Source of the DNA: Paracoccaceae bacterium
GTDB taxonomy: Bacteria > Pseudomonadota > Alphaproteobacteria > Rhodobacterales > Rhodobacteraceae
NCBI GenBank assembly: GCA_024742835.1
Contig: JANSXS010000013.1
Coordinates: forward strand, 1-64,000
Direction of reading: 5' to 3'
DNA: 64,000 nt
Made by a program: the position numbers and the translations under genes. Below the pieces are notes generated by a model that worked only from the letters and a program-made list of their open reading frames with translations, did no database searches and was not told the DNA's origin. Positions 47,495 to 55,954 of the stretch are shown in pieces (within the stretch, counting starts at the first letter, position 1; each line of letters starts with the position of its first letter).

Positions 47495-47564
47495 GCGGGC
47501 GTGTGGGCCACATGTGGGCTGTCCGATTCAAGTATTTTTGCCAAGAAGAAGCCGGGGGACGGGC

Positions 47565-48266
47565 ATGAGGGGCAAGCTGTACGGTGTGGGGCTGGGGCCG
47601 GGCGACCCGGAGTTGATGACCTTGCGGGCGCATCGGTTGATTGCCGGGGCCGGGGTGGTTGCTTATCCGACGCTGGCCGGGGCGCAAAGTTTTGCACGAT
47701 CCATCGCGGCGGACGCGATTGCGCCCGGTGCGCGCGAGATCGTGATGGATGTGCCGATGACGACGGCGCGCGCGCCCGCGCAGGCGGCCTATGACAAAGG
47801 GGCCAAAGAAATCGCCGGGGTGCTGGAGCAAGGTGAGGATGTAATCTGTCTTTGTGAGGGCGATCCGTTCTTTTACGGCTCTTTTATGTATCTTTTTGCG
47901 CGGCTGTCAGCGCGGTTCGAGATCGAGGTGGTGCCGGGTGTCACCTCCATCGCGGCCTGTGCCGCGCGCGCGGGGCGCCCGCTTGTGGCGCGCAACGAGC
48001 GGCTGACCGTGCTGCCCGGCCCTTTGCCCGAAGATGAATTGCGGCGGCGCATCGAGGGTGCCGAAGCGGTGGCGATCATGAAAGTGGGGCGGCATCTGGC
48101 CAAGATACGGGGCGTGATCGAAGATCTGGGCCTGACCGGCGGGGCGGTCTATGTCGAGCGCGCCAGCCTGCCTGAAGAGGTCGTTCTGCCACTGGCGGAG
48201 GCACCTGAACGTGCGCCTTATTTCTCCATGATACTTCTGACGAAAGGGGCCGATCCATGGCTATGA
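47565..48266 (+). CDS. cobI: Precorrin-2 C20-methyltransferase
   Basis: 233 residues. Tetrapyrrole methylase: GKLYGVGLGPGDPELMTLRA (in parts), CEGDPFFYGSFMYLF, VPGVTSIAACAARAG. It adds methyl at C20. ATG 47565. The upstream spacer contains TGCCAAGAAGAAG, a motif also seen at 45527-45539 on the other strand. The stop overlaps the next start by ten bases. Confidence 0.95.
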   Translation: MRGKLYGVGLGPGDPELMTLRAHRLIAGAGVVAYPTLAGAQSFARSIAADAIAPGAREIVMDVPMTTARAPAQAAYDKGAKEIAGVLEQGEDVICLCEGDPFFYGSFMYLFARLSARFEIEVVPGVTSIAACAARAGRPLVARNERLTVLPGPLPEDELRRRIEGAEAVAIMKVGRHLAKIRGVIEDLGLTGGAVYVERASLPEEVVLPLAEAPERAPYFSMILLTKGADPWL

Positions 48267-50059
48267 CACCCGTTGTTCTGGCGCTAAGCCGGTCGGGAGA
48301 GGCCGTTGCGCATCGTGTGGCTGCCTGTCTTGGTGCCCCCGTGCATGGGCGCGAGGGGCGTGTCGCACGGGCCGATGCGTTTTTCGCCAATGCGCTGGAT
48401 CATGCGCGCGATCTGTTCGCGGCGGGCATCCCGGTGGTGGGGGTCTGCGCCAGCGGCATTCTGATCCGCGCCGTGGCCCCGCTTCTCAGTGACAAGCGCG
48501 CCGAGCCGCCGGTGGTGTCTGTCAGCGATGACGGCTCGGTGGTGGTGCCGCTTCTGGGCGGGCATCGTGGTGCCAATCGGCTGGCGGCGCGGATCGCCGG
48601 GGCGCTGGATGCGGTTGCGGCGGTGACGACGGCGGGTGATGTGGCGATGGGGGTGGCGCTGGATACGCCGCCCGAGGGCTTCAGGCTGGCCAACCCGGAC
48701 GATGCCAAGGCGGCGATGGCGGCGCTTTTGGCGGGGCAGGGCCTGACGGTGACCGGTGAGAATGTTTTCGGGGTCGAGGCGACTGGCGGCGCGGTGGAGC
48801 TTGTCGTGAGCGAGGCCCCGACGGAAACAGGGCCGTTGCGGCTTGTCTATCATCCGCAGCGGCATGTCCTTGGTGTGGGTTGCGCGCGCGATGCCGATCC
48901 GGAGGAGCTTTGGGCATTGGTTCTGGCGACCCTGGAGGAGGCCGGAATCGCACCGGGTGCGGTGGCTTGTGTCGCCAGCATCGACCTCAAGGCGGATGAG
49001 GCGGCGATGAGCGCGGTGGCGGCGCGGCTTGGCGTGCCTTTGCGGCTGTTCACGGCCGCCGAACTTGAGGCGCAGTCGGGCGGGCTGGCCAACCCGTCCG
49101 AGGTGGTTTTCGCCGAGGTTGGCTGCCATGGCGTGGCAGAGGGCGCGGTTCTGGCCTCTGGCGCGGCGCTGGTGGTGGAGAAGCGCAAGACGGCGAATGC
49201 AACCTGCGCGCTGGGCCGCTGTGCGGCACCACTGGTGGAGATGCCGGGACGGGCGCGCGGGCGGCTGAGCGTGGTGGGCATTGGCCCTGGCCAGTCCAGT
49301 TGGCGCACACCCGAGGTGAGCCGGTTGGTCGCCGAGGCCGAGGAACTTGTGGGATACGGGCTGTATATAGATCTTCTGGGGCCGCTGGCGGCGGGTAAGA
49401 CGCGCAGCGATTTCCCGCTTGGCGGCGAGGAGGCGCGTTGCCGCTACGCGCTGGAACGCGCGGGCGAGGGGCGCAACGTGGCGCTGGTCTGTTCGGGAGA
49501 CGCGGGCATTTATGCGATGGGCGCGCTGGTGTTCGAGCTGCTGGACCGTGCCCCCGAGGCGCAGGGCGTGAGCGACGCCGCGCGCCGCGCCGAGGTGGTG
49601 TGCAGCCCTGGCGTGAGTGCCTTGCAGGGCGCGGCGGCGCGGGCCGGTGCCCCGCTGGGGCATGATTTCTGCACCATTTCGCTGAGCGACCTGCTGACGC
49701 CGCGCGCCGATATCCTGCGCCGGTTGCAGGCGGCGGCCGAGGGGGATTTTGTGATCGCCTTTTACAACCCGGTGAGCAAGACGCGCCGGACCCTTCTGGC
49801 GGAGGCGCGCGAGATCCTGTTGCGGCACCGTCCGGCGGAGACGCCGGTGATGCTGGCCAGCAACCTGGGCCGCCCCGAGGAACAGGTCCGCTATCGGCGA
49901 CTTGATGCGCTGGAGGTGGACGAGGTGGACATGCTGACCGTCGTGCTGGTGGGGTCGAGTAATACCCGGCTTGCCCAACTGGGCGAGGGGCCACGCATGT
50001 TCACGCCGCGCGGCTATGCGCGCAAGATCGACGGTGATCTGGCCGGGGGGCTGGGATGA
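48257..50059 (+). CDS. cobJ: Fusion of CbiG/CobE-like protein and precorrin-3B C17-methyltransferase (CobJ)
   Basis: 600 residues. Residues 1-150 match CbiG_N (GVCASGILIRAVAPLLSDK, VPLLGGHRGANRLA). Residues about 195-325 match the CbiG_C/CobE domain (HVLGVGCARDADPEEL, ATCALGRC). Residues about 335-595 are CobJ (LSVVGIGPGQSSWRTPEV, VCSGDAGIYAMG, CSPGVSALQGAAARAGAP, FYNPVSKTRR). CobJ contracts the ring and methylates C17; CbiG opens the delta-lactone in the anaerobic route. Both in one chain is a mixed arrangement. Confidence 0.93.
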   Translation: MAMTPVVLALSRSGEAVAHRVAACLGAPVHGREGRVARADAFFANALDHARDLFAAGIPVVGVCASGILIRAVAPLLSDKRAEPPVVSVSDDGSVVVPLLGGHRGANRLAARIAGALDAVAAVTTAGDVAMGVALDTPPEGFRLANPDDAKAAMAALLAGQGLTVTGENVFGVEATGGAVELVVSEAPTETGPLRLVYHPQRHVLGVGCARDADPEELWALVLATLEEAGIAPGAVACVASIDLKADEAAMSAVAARLGVPLRLFTAAELEAQSGGLANPSEVVFAEVGCHGVAEGAVLASGAALVVEKRKTANATCALGRCAAPLVEMPGRARGRLSVVGIGPGQSSWRTPEVSRLVAEAEELVGYGLYIDLLGPLAAGKTRSDFPLGGEEARCRYALERAGEGRNVALVCSGDAGIYAMGALVFELLDRAPEAQGVSDAARRAEVVCSPGVSALQGAAARAGAPLGHDFCTISLSDLLTPRADILRRLQAAAEGDFVIAFYNPVSKTRRTLLAEAREILLRHRPAETPVMLASNLGRPEEQVRYRRLDALEVDEVDMLTVVLVGSSNTRLAQLGEGPRMFTPRGYARKIDGDLAGGLG

Positions 50060-50076
50060 CGGGCGGCGCTTTTTGC

Positions 50077-50098
50077 GCGGGGCGCAAAATCGCCCCGC
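50077..50098. repeat. GC-rich hairpin between cobJ and cobM
   Basis: GCGGGGCG-CAAAAT-CGCCCCGC, perfect 8-base arms. It sits in the 112-base cobJ-cobM gap inside a longer imperfect inverted repeat starting GGGCGG at 50061. Possible partial terminator or a REP of another family. Confidence 0.55.
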
Positions 50099-50171
50099 CC
50101 GCCGTCCCGCAGGGTGCTGGCGCGGATCGGTCGGGCGCTTTCGGGAATACAGGGCCATGGAGGGCTACGGC

Positions 50172-50942
50172 ATGACGGTTTATTTCATCGGGGCGGGGCC
50201 GGGCGATCCGGAGCTACTGACCCTGAAGGCCGCGCGGCTGATCGGGGCCTGCCCGGTTTGTCTTTATGCTGGCAGCCTTGTACCGGCGGAGGTGGTCGCA
50301 ATGGCCCCCGAGGGCGCATTGGTGCGCGATACCGCGTCGATGACGCTGGACGAGACCCATGCCGAGATCGTTGCGGCCCACGCGCGCGATGCGGACGTGG
50401 CGCGGGTGCATTCGGGGGATCCATCGCTTTACGGGGCCATCGCCGAGCAGATCCGGCGGCTGCGCGCGGAGGGTATCCCCTACAAGATCGTGCCGGGCGT
50501 GCCCGCCTATGCCGCCGCCGCCGCGGCCCTGGGTCAGGAACTGACCGTGCCGGAGGTGGCGCAATCCATCGTGCTGACACGGATGTCGATGAAGTCCACT
50601 TCGATGCCCGCGGGCGAGACGCTGGAGAATTTCGCACGCACGGGCACCACGCTGGCCATTCATCTGGGCATTCGGGCGTTGCGCGAGATCGAGCGCGTGC
50701 TGGTGCCGCATTACGGGGCTGACTGCCCCGTGGTGGTCGCCTATCGCGTGGGCTGGCCTGACCAGATTTTCCTGCGCGGCACGCTCGCGGATATTCGTGA
50801 AAAGGTGCGTGAGGCCAAGATCACCCGCACCGCGCTGATCATGGTGGGGCCGGTTCTGGGTGAGATCGGGGATATCACCGAAAGCGCGCTATACGATGCC
50901 GCGAAACCTCATGTGCTGCGCCCCAAGGCGCGCGCGGATTGA
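50172..50942 (+). CDS. cobM: Precorrin-4 C11-methyltransferase
   Basis: 256 residues. MTVYFIGAGPGDPELLTL, RVHSGDPSLYGAIAEQ, VPGVPAYAAAAAALGQELT (in parts) and LTRMSMKSTSMPAGE are typical. GGAGG at 50160-50164 supports ATG 50172. Last visible gene of the corrin operon. Confidence 0.95.
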   Translation: MTVYFIGAGPGDPELLTLKAARLIGACPVCLYAGSLVPAEVVAMAPEGALVRDTASMTLDETHAEIVAAHARDADVARVHSGDPSLYGAIAEQIRRLRAEGIPYKIVPGVPAYAAAAAALGQELTVPEVAQSIVLTRMSMKSTSMPAGETLENFARTGTTLAIHLGIRALREIERVLVPHYGADCPVVVAYRVGWPDQIFLRGTLADIREKVREAKITRTALIMVGPVLGEIGDITESALYDAAKPHVLRPKARAD

Positions 50943-50991
50943 CGAAACGGACAGGGCGAGCATACAGGCCGAACCGAGCACGCGCCCGCCT

Positions 50992-52179
50992 CTATTGCAG
51001 GTCGCGGAACGCGGCTTGCAGCCGTTCGATGGCTGTATCCAGCCTGGCGCGCGGCATGGCGAAATTGAAGCGCAGGCAGGTTTCCCCCCCGGTGCCGAAT
51101 TCCGCCCCGACAGAGGGTGCGATGCGGGCGTCGGATTTGACGCGGTGCAGCACCTCTGACATGTCCATGCCCGTGTTGCTGAAGTCGATCCATGCCAGAT
51201 AGGTGGCTTGCATCGGCATCGGCTGAAGGCCCGGTATCTGGTTCATGGCCTTAAGAAACGCCGCGCGATTACCGTCGAGATACGCCACGAGTTGATCCAC
51301 CCAGATCGCGCCGCGTGGGCTGTAGGCGGCGCGGGTCAGTTCACAACCCAAAAGGTTTGACTGCAAGTTCAGTGCGTTAAGCTGCTTACCAAAGCGTTTA
51401 CGCAGATCTGCGCCCGGGATCGTGACGGTGCCAAGGCGGGAACCGGCGGTGTTGAACGTCTTGGAGGACGAGGTGAGCATGACCAGCCGCTCGACGCTGT
51501 CGGGGGCGGCGACGGGCATCGGGACATGGATCTTGCCGGGATAGACCAGATCGTGGTGAATCTCGTCCGAAACAAGGATCAGGTCATGGCGCGCGCAGAA
51601 GCGCGCGACGGCCTGTTGCTCTGCGATGGTCCAGATGCGGCCCGCGGGATTGTGCGGCGAACAAAAAAGGAGCAGTCTTTCCCGCCCGGTCATCGCCGCT
51701 TCGAGCGCATCTAGATCCATGCGGTATGTCCCGTCCTCGCCAATGACAAGCGGGCTTTCCTTTACCTTGCGGTCGGCATTGACGATCTTGTTGGTGAACT
51801 CGTGATAGACGGGGGTAAAGATGATCACCTCATCGCCCGGATCGGTATAGGTTTGCAGGCAGATGGCGATGGCGTTGCCCAGACCGGCGGTCGAGACCAT
51901 ATGCGCCGGATCGGCCCGCCAGCCATGCCGCGTTTCCATCCACCAGGCGACGGCGTCTTTCATCTCGGTCTCGCCGGTGAAATAGCCATAATTGGCCTTT
52001 TCGATCAGCGCCTTTGTGGCCTCTTGCAGCACATCGGCGGCGGCGAAATCCATATCTGCCACCCACATCGCGATCCCGTCCCCGGCATCGACGCCCTGCG
52101 CCGCCTGCATGGCGTCCCATTTGACACTGCGGGTGCCACGGCGCTCGATCGGGGTATCGAAATCGGGATGGATCGTCAT
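50992..52179 (-). CDS. MalY/PatB-type PLP enzyme (C-S lyase/aminotransferase)
   Basis: 395 residues. Aminotransferase fold: WVADMDFAAADVLQEA, FCSPHNPAGRIWT, LVSDEIHHDLVYPG, LTSSSKTFNTAGSRLGTV (PLP Lys). The family includes cystathionine beta-lyases and regulators; the role here is probably methionine-related C-S cleavage. Start ATG 52179. Divergent from def. Confidence 0.87.
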   Translation of the reverse strand: MTIHPDFDTPIERRGTRSVKWDAMQAAQGVDAGDGIAMWVADMDFAAADVLQEATKALIEKANYGYFTGETEMKDAVAWWMETRHGWRADPAHMVSTAGLGNAIAICLQTYTDPGDEVIIFTPVYHEFTNKIVNADRKVKESPLVIGEDGTYRMDLDALEAAMTGRERLLLFCSPHNPAGRIWTIAEQQAVARFCARHDLILVSDEIHHDLVYPGKIHVPMPVAAPDSVERLVMLTSSSKTFNTAGSRLGTVTIPGADLRKRFGKQLNALNLQSNLLGCELTRAAYSPRGAIWVDQLVAYLDGNRAAFLKAMNQIPGLQPMPMQATYLAWIDFSNTGMDMSEVLHRVKSDARIAPSVGAEFGTGGETCLRFNFAMPRARLDTAIERLQAAFRDLQ

Positions 52180-52277
52180 GGTGGGTCTCCGGTTGTGTGT
52201 CGGCACGAAAGCTAACCGAAAGAGAGACGGGCGCAAGGGCGTTGCGCCGCGCCGGGCGATCGCCTAAATGAACGCTC

Positions 52278-52796
52278 ATGAAGCGGCCCATTCTGATCCA
52301 CCCCGACCCACGTCTCAAAAAGGCCTGCGACCCTGTCGCGGATCTGAGCGACGAGTTGCGCGCATTGGCCGAGGATATGCTGGAAACCATGTATGACGCG
52401 CCCGGCATCGGGCTTGCGGCCCCGCAGGTGGGTTACATGAACCGGCTGATCGTGATGGATTGCGCCAAGGATGACGGCGAACCGGCCCGCCCGATGGTGC
52501 TGTTCAATCCCGAGATCGTGGCCGCGTCTGACGAAAAGAACGTCTACGAGGAAGGTTGCCTGTCGATCCCCGATCAATTCGCGGATGTCACCCGGCCGAG
52601 CGCGGTGGATGTGCGCTGGCTTGGCCTTGACGGCGAGGAACACGCCCAGACCTTCGACGGGCTTTGGGCGACCTGTGTGCAGCATGAGATCGACCATCTG
52701 AACGGCAAGCTGTTCATAGACTATCTTGGCCCGATGAAGCGCCAGATGATCACTCGCCGGATGCAGAAGCTCAAGCGCGAGTTGGCGCGCGGCTGA
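52278..52796 (+). CDS. def: Peptide deformylase
   Basis: 172 residues. All three motifs intact: GIGLAAPQVG, EEGCLSIP (metal-ligand Cys) and QHEIDHLNG (catalytic Glu). Removes the N-formyl group from nascent proteins. The degenerate paralogue starts at its last stop base (TGATG), and fmt follows, so the group is def-def2-fmt. Confidence 0.97.
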   Translation: MKRPILIHPDPRLKKACDPVADLSDELRALAEDMLETMYDAPGIGLAAPQVGYMNRLIVMDCAKDDGEPARPMVLFNPEIVAASDEKNVYEEGCLSIPDQFADVTRPSAVDVRWLGLDGEEHAQTFDGLWATCVQHEIDHLNGKLFIDYLGPMKRQMITRRMQKLKRELARG

Positions 52797-53290
52797 TGGC
52801 GGTGCGGCCCTGCCTGCGCTGGCCGGATGGGCGGTTGCGGACCCAAGCGGAAGACGTGGCCGGGATCACCGACGAGATCCGCGCCACCTGGGCTGACATG
52901 ATCGACACGATGGAGGCGATGCCGGGTGTGGGGCTGGCCGCGCCGCAGATCGGCGTGATGTTGCGGCTGGCGGTGGTGGATGCATCGGACACGCGCGGGC
53001 AGGCGGTGCGCATGGCCAACCCCGAGATCCTGCACGCCTCGGTCCAGATGCGTGAGCATGACGAGGCAAGCCCGAACCTGCCTGGCGTTCATGCCAGGAT
53101 CAACCGGCCAAGGGCGGTGACGGTGCGGTTCGTGAACGCGGCGGACGAGATCGAAGAGCGCGATTTCGTCGGGCTTTGGGCCACAAGCGTGCAGCACCAG
53201 ATCGACCATCTGGCAGGGCGCATGTATTTTGACCGTCTGAGCAAGGTAAAGCGCGACATGCTGTTGCGCCGGGCAAGGAAGGTGGGCTGA
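52796..53290 (+). CDS. Peptide deformylase paralogue with degenerate active site
   Basis: 164 residues, clearly def-related (PGVGLAAPQIGVMLRLAVVD, LWATSVQHQIDHLAGRMYFD). Motif 2 reads EASPNLPG instead of EGCLSIPG (Ser92 at the metal-ligand Cys), and motif 3 is HQIDH rather than HEIDH (Gln135 for the catalytic Glu). Normal deformylase chemistry is therefore not expected. Its stop TGA lies inside the REP palindrome at 53281-53298. Confidence 0.88.
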   Translation: MAVRPCLRWPDGRLRTQAEDVAGITDEIRATWADMIDTMEAMPGVGLAAPQIGVMLRLAVVDASDTRGQAVRMANPEILHASVQMREHDEASPNLPGVHARINRPRAVTVRFVNAADEIEERDFVGLWATSVQHQIDHLAGRMYFDRLSKVKRDMLLRRARKVG

Positions 53291-53301
53291 AGCCCACCCT
53301 A
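53281..53301. repeat. REP palindrome, copy 4 (spans the def2 stop, precedes fmt RBS)
   Basis: GGTGGGCT-GA-AGCCCACC (53281-53298) then CTA. The stop codon of the preceding gene is inside, and GGAGG of fmt begins at 53303. Confidence 0.88.
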
Positions 53302-53311
53302 CGGAGGTACG

Positions 53312-54232
53312 ATGCGCGTTGCATTCATGGGAACGCCGGAGTTTTCGGTGCCGGTGCTGGATGCGCTGGTCGAGGCCGGGCACGAGATCGCCGCCGTCTA
53401 CTGCCAGCCGCCGCGCCCGGCGGGCCGGGGCAAAAAGGACCGGCCAACTCCGGTGCAGGCACGCGCCGAGGCGCTTGGCCTGTTGGTGCGCCATCCCGAA
53501 ACGCTGCGCGGCGTGGCCGAGCAGGCGGCGTTCGCGGCGCTTGGCGTGGATGTGGCGGTGGTGGTGGCCTATGGTCTGATCCTGCCGCAGGCGGTGCTTG
53601 ACGCGCCGAAACGGGGATGCCTGAACATTCATGCCAGCCTGTTACCACGCTGGCGCGGTGCTGCACCCATTCACCGGGCAATCATGGCGGGCGATGCGGT
53701 GACGGGCATCTGCATCATGCAGATGGAGGCGGGGCTGGATACCGGGCCGGTGCTCTTGCGGCGAGAAACGGAGATCGGCGCGGAGGAAACCACGGGCGCG
53801 CTGCATGACCGCCTGTCGCGCATGGGGGCCGAGGCGATTGTGGCTGCGCTGGACCGGCTTGACACGCTGCAACCTGTCTCGCAACCCGAGGCGGGCGTGA
53901 CCTATGCCGCCAAGATCGACAAGTCAGAGGCGCGGATCGACTGGACCTGCCCGGCCCGCGTGGTCGATGCGCAGATCCGGGGCCTGTCGCCCTTTCCTGG
54001 TGCCTGGAGCGAGGTGGACGGGCAGCGGATCAAGTTCCTGGCCTCGACGCTGGCCGAGGGCGCGGGCGCGCCGGGCGAGGTGCTGGACGACGATCTGCGG
54101 ATCGCCTGTGGCACGGGCGCGGTGCGGGTTTTGCGCTTGCAAAGGGCTGGGCGTGGCGCGCAGGATGTGTCGGAGTTCTTGCGCGGTCTGGCCCTGCCAC
54201 CGGGTACATGTTTCGAGAACGGGAAAGGGTGA
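53312..54232 (+). CDS. fmt: Methionyl-tRNA formyltransferase
   Basis: 306 residues. [19 protein letters not shown]-terminus, [18 protein letters not shown] with the catalytic Asn-His and SLLP motif, and DTGPVLL. C-terminal OB domain present. Formylates Met-tRNAi. GGAGG at 53303-53307 is the RBS. Confidence 0.97.
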   Translation: MRVAFMGTPEFSVPVLDALVEAGHEIAAVYCQPPRPAGRGKKDRPTPVQARAEALGLLVRHPETLRGVAEQAAFAALGVDVAVVVAYGLILPQAVLDAPKRGCLNIHASLLPRWRGAAPIHRAIMAGDAVTGICIMQMEAGLDTGPVLLRRETEIGAEETTGALHDRLSRMGAEAIVAALDRLDTLQPVSQPEAGVTYAAKIDKSEARIDWTCPARVVDAQIRGLSPFPGAWSEVDGQRIKFLASTLAEGAGAPGEVLDDDLRIACGTGAVRVLRLQRAGRGAQDVSEFLRGLALPPGTCFENGKG

Positions 54233-54238
54233 GTCCGC

Positions 54239-54475
54239 ATGTTTCTGCAACTTTTTGGCACTGTGGTGATCGCCGGTATCGTGGGTTATGCCAGCGAGCG
54301 CAGCGGCTTCACCCGGAATGGCTATATCCCGTCGATCATCATCTGCGTGGGCGGGGCGTTCCTGTTCTATTTCCTGCGCATCATGTTCGGCCTTCGATTC
54401 GGCAGTCCGGGTCTGGATGCGATCCTGTCTTCGGTCGGGGCGTTGATCATCGTGCCGACCCATTGGCGAAGGTAA
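54239..54475 (+). CDS. Small membrane protein of unknown function
   Basis: 78 residues with two or three hydrophobic helices (LFGTVVIAGIVGYASE, PSIIICVGGAFLFYFLRIMF, ILSSVGALIIVPTHWRR). Resembles GlsB/YeaQ-type stress membrane proteins. It starts six bases after fmt and is followed by a similar small membrane gene. Confidence 0.65.
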   Translation: MFLQLFGTVVIAGIVGYASERSGFTRNGYIPSIIICVGGAFLFYFLRIMFGLRFGSPGLDAILSSVGALIIVPTHWRR

Positions 54476-54479
54476 GACG

Positions 54480-54719
54480 ATGTTTGTCATTTACCTTATC
54501 ATCGTTGGTGCTGCGGCGGGCTTTATCGCGACGCGGCTGATGCGGATCGAGGCGGCACTGTTGCCAACCGTGGGTATCGGCATCGCGGGGGCGTTGCTGG
54601 GAGGGCTGGTGCTGCGCGTGCTGCTGACCGCTATGGGGCTTCTGGGCGGGTTCATCGGCGCGGTTCTGGGTGCTTTGCTGCTGATCTGGCTTTGGCAACT
54701 GGTTCAGGGGCGCAGATAA
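54480..54719 (+). CDS. GlsB/YeaQ/YmgE-like membrane protein
   Basis: 79 residues, three hydrophobic segments (VIYLIIVGAAAGFIATRLM, LLPTVGIGIAGALLGGLVL, GLLGGFIGAVLGALLLIWLW). Gly-rich helices match the transglycosylase-associated/GlsB-YeaQ family. Its stop codon TAA forms the first bases of repeat copy B. Confidence 0.7.
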   Translation: MFVIYLIIVGAAAGFIATRLMRIEAALLPTVGIGIAGALLGGLVLRVLLTAMGLLGGFIGAVLGALLLIWLWQLVQGRR

Positions 54720-54830
54720 AGCGTTCCGCCTTTAACCTGAGACATCAGCGAAAGGCGGAACGCGTGCAACGACTAAACAGAGTACTGCGTTTCTCGAAAA
54801 TCTTTGATTCAGGTTTTTCGCGCAACGCTT
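54719..54830 (+). repeat. Dispersed ~111-base element, copy B
   Basis: Begins at the last stop-codon base of the preceding gene. Ends are TAAAGCGTT (54717-54725) and AACGCTTTA (54824-54832), a perfect 9-base inverted pair. GCGTTCCGCCTTT (54721-54733) and AAAGGCGGAACGC (54751-54763) form a perfect 13-base hairpin. Closely similar to copy A at 30820-30930. Confidence 0.87.
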
Positions 54831-54885
54831 TAGGCCCGCTGTCGACGCCACAGCGTCGCGTCACAGGCGAACAATGCGGGTCGGC

Positions 54886-55353
54886 CTATGCGCCGCCCTT
54901 GCCCGGTTTGAACGGAGCCATGCCAGCGCGGGCCAGCTCGTCTGCGCGCTCGTTCTCGGGGTGGCCCGCATGGCCCTTGACCCATTCCCATGTCACGTCA
55001 TGGCGGGCCTGCGCCGCGTCGAGGCGTTGCCAGAGTTCGACATTCTTGACAGGTTTCTTCGCGGAGGTCTTCCAGCCGTTGCGTTTCCAGCCGTGGATCC
55101 ATCCGGTGACGCCATTCTTCACATAGGCGCTGTCGGTGACGATCGTGAGGCGCGAGGGTTTGGACAGGGTTTCAAGGGCGGCTATGGCGGCCAGCAGTTC
55201 CATCCGGTTATTGGTGGTGTCCGCCTCGCCGCCATTCAGCTCGCGCTCCTTGACCACGTTTTCAGCCTCTTTGGCCTGAAGCAGCACGCCCCAGCCCCCC
55301 GGACCCGGATTGCCGGAACAGGCCCCGTCGGTGAAAGCGAAAAGTTCAGCCAT
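54886..55353 (-). CDS. rnhA: Ribonuclease HI
   Basis: 155 residues. DEDD catalytic set: [18 protein letters not shown] (Asp), [10 protein letters not shown] (Glu), [14 protein letters not shown] (Asp), [12 protein letters not shown] (Asp). It degrades RNA in RNA-DNA hybrids. Start at 55353; its start region overlaps the methyltransferase stop by eight bases. Confidence 0.97.
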   Translation of the reverse strand: MAELFAFTDGACSGNPGPGGWGVLLQAKEAENVVKERELNGGEADTTNNRMELLAAIAALETLSKPSRLTIVTDSAYVKNGVTGWIHGWKRNGWKTSAKKPVKNVELWQRLDAAQARHDVTWEWVKGHAGHPENERADELARAGMAPFKPGKGGA

Positions 55354-55954
55354 GATCGTGTTTTTCCGATGTGATTGCGATCCACGGGGCCTGTTTGCCA
55401 TCCAGCCCCTTGTCCGCGCCAGCACGGGTTGTGAGCGGCACAAGCCCCGCGTTGCGCAACAGCGTGGCAAGCTCGTCTTCGGTGACGTAAGTGTAGTGCC
55501 GCCCCAGATCGTCGCGGCGCGCGCCGGTGCCGGATTTCATCGCCACATGCAGCCGACCGCCGGGCTTCAGCGCGCAGGCAAGCGCGCCGAGGTGGCGGGG
55601 CAGATCCTCGGGCCGCGCGTGCAGGAGCGAGAAGTTGGCCCAGATCCCGTCATAAAGCGCGTGGCCCGTGATATCGTCAAAACTTGCCTGGTGTGCCGTC
55701 ACGCCGGGATGCTGCGCCGCGAGAGCCACCATTTCGGGCACAGCGTCGATGGCGCTGACATTCAAGCCCGCCCGCGCCATGGCGGCGGCGGCATGACCCG
55801 GCCCACAGCCGAGGTCAAGCACCGCACCGCCCGTGGGCAGGTCTGCGATGAAGGCACGCAAAAGTGCATCGTCGCCCGCCTTGCGGGTCAGCCGCGCGTA
55901 ATCCTGCGCGCGGGCGGCATAGACCGCAAGCGTGGCGTCATCGCGTGCGGTCAT
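55346..55954 (-). CDS. Class I SAM-dependent methyltransferase
   Basis: 202 residues. Motif [17 protein letters not shown], motif [13 protein letters not shown], and [18 protein letters not shown]. Methyltransferase_11-like; substrate unknown. It overlaps DUF3429 by four bases upstream and rnhA downstream. Confidence 0.86.
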   Translation of the reverse strand: MTARDDATLAVYAARAQDYARLTRKAGDDALLRAFIADLPTGGAVLDLGCGPGHAAAAMARAGLNVSAIDAVPEMVALAAQHPGVTAHQASFDDITGHALYDGIWANFSLLHARPEDLPRHLGALACALKPGGRLHVAMKSGTGARRDDLGRHYTYVTEDELATLLRNAGLVPLTTRAGADKGLDGKQAPWIAITSEKHDHG

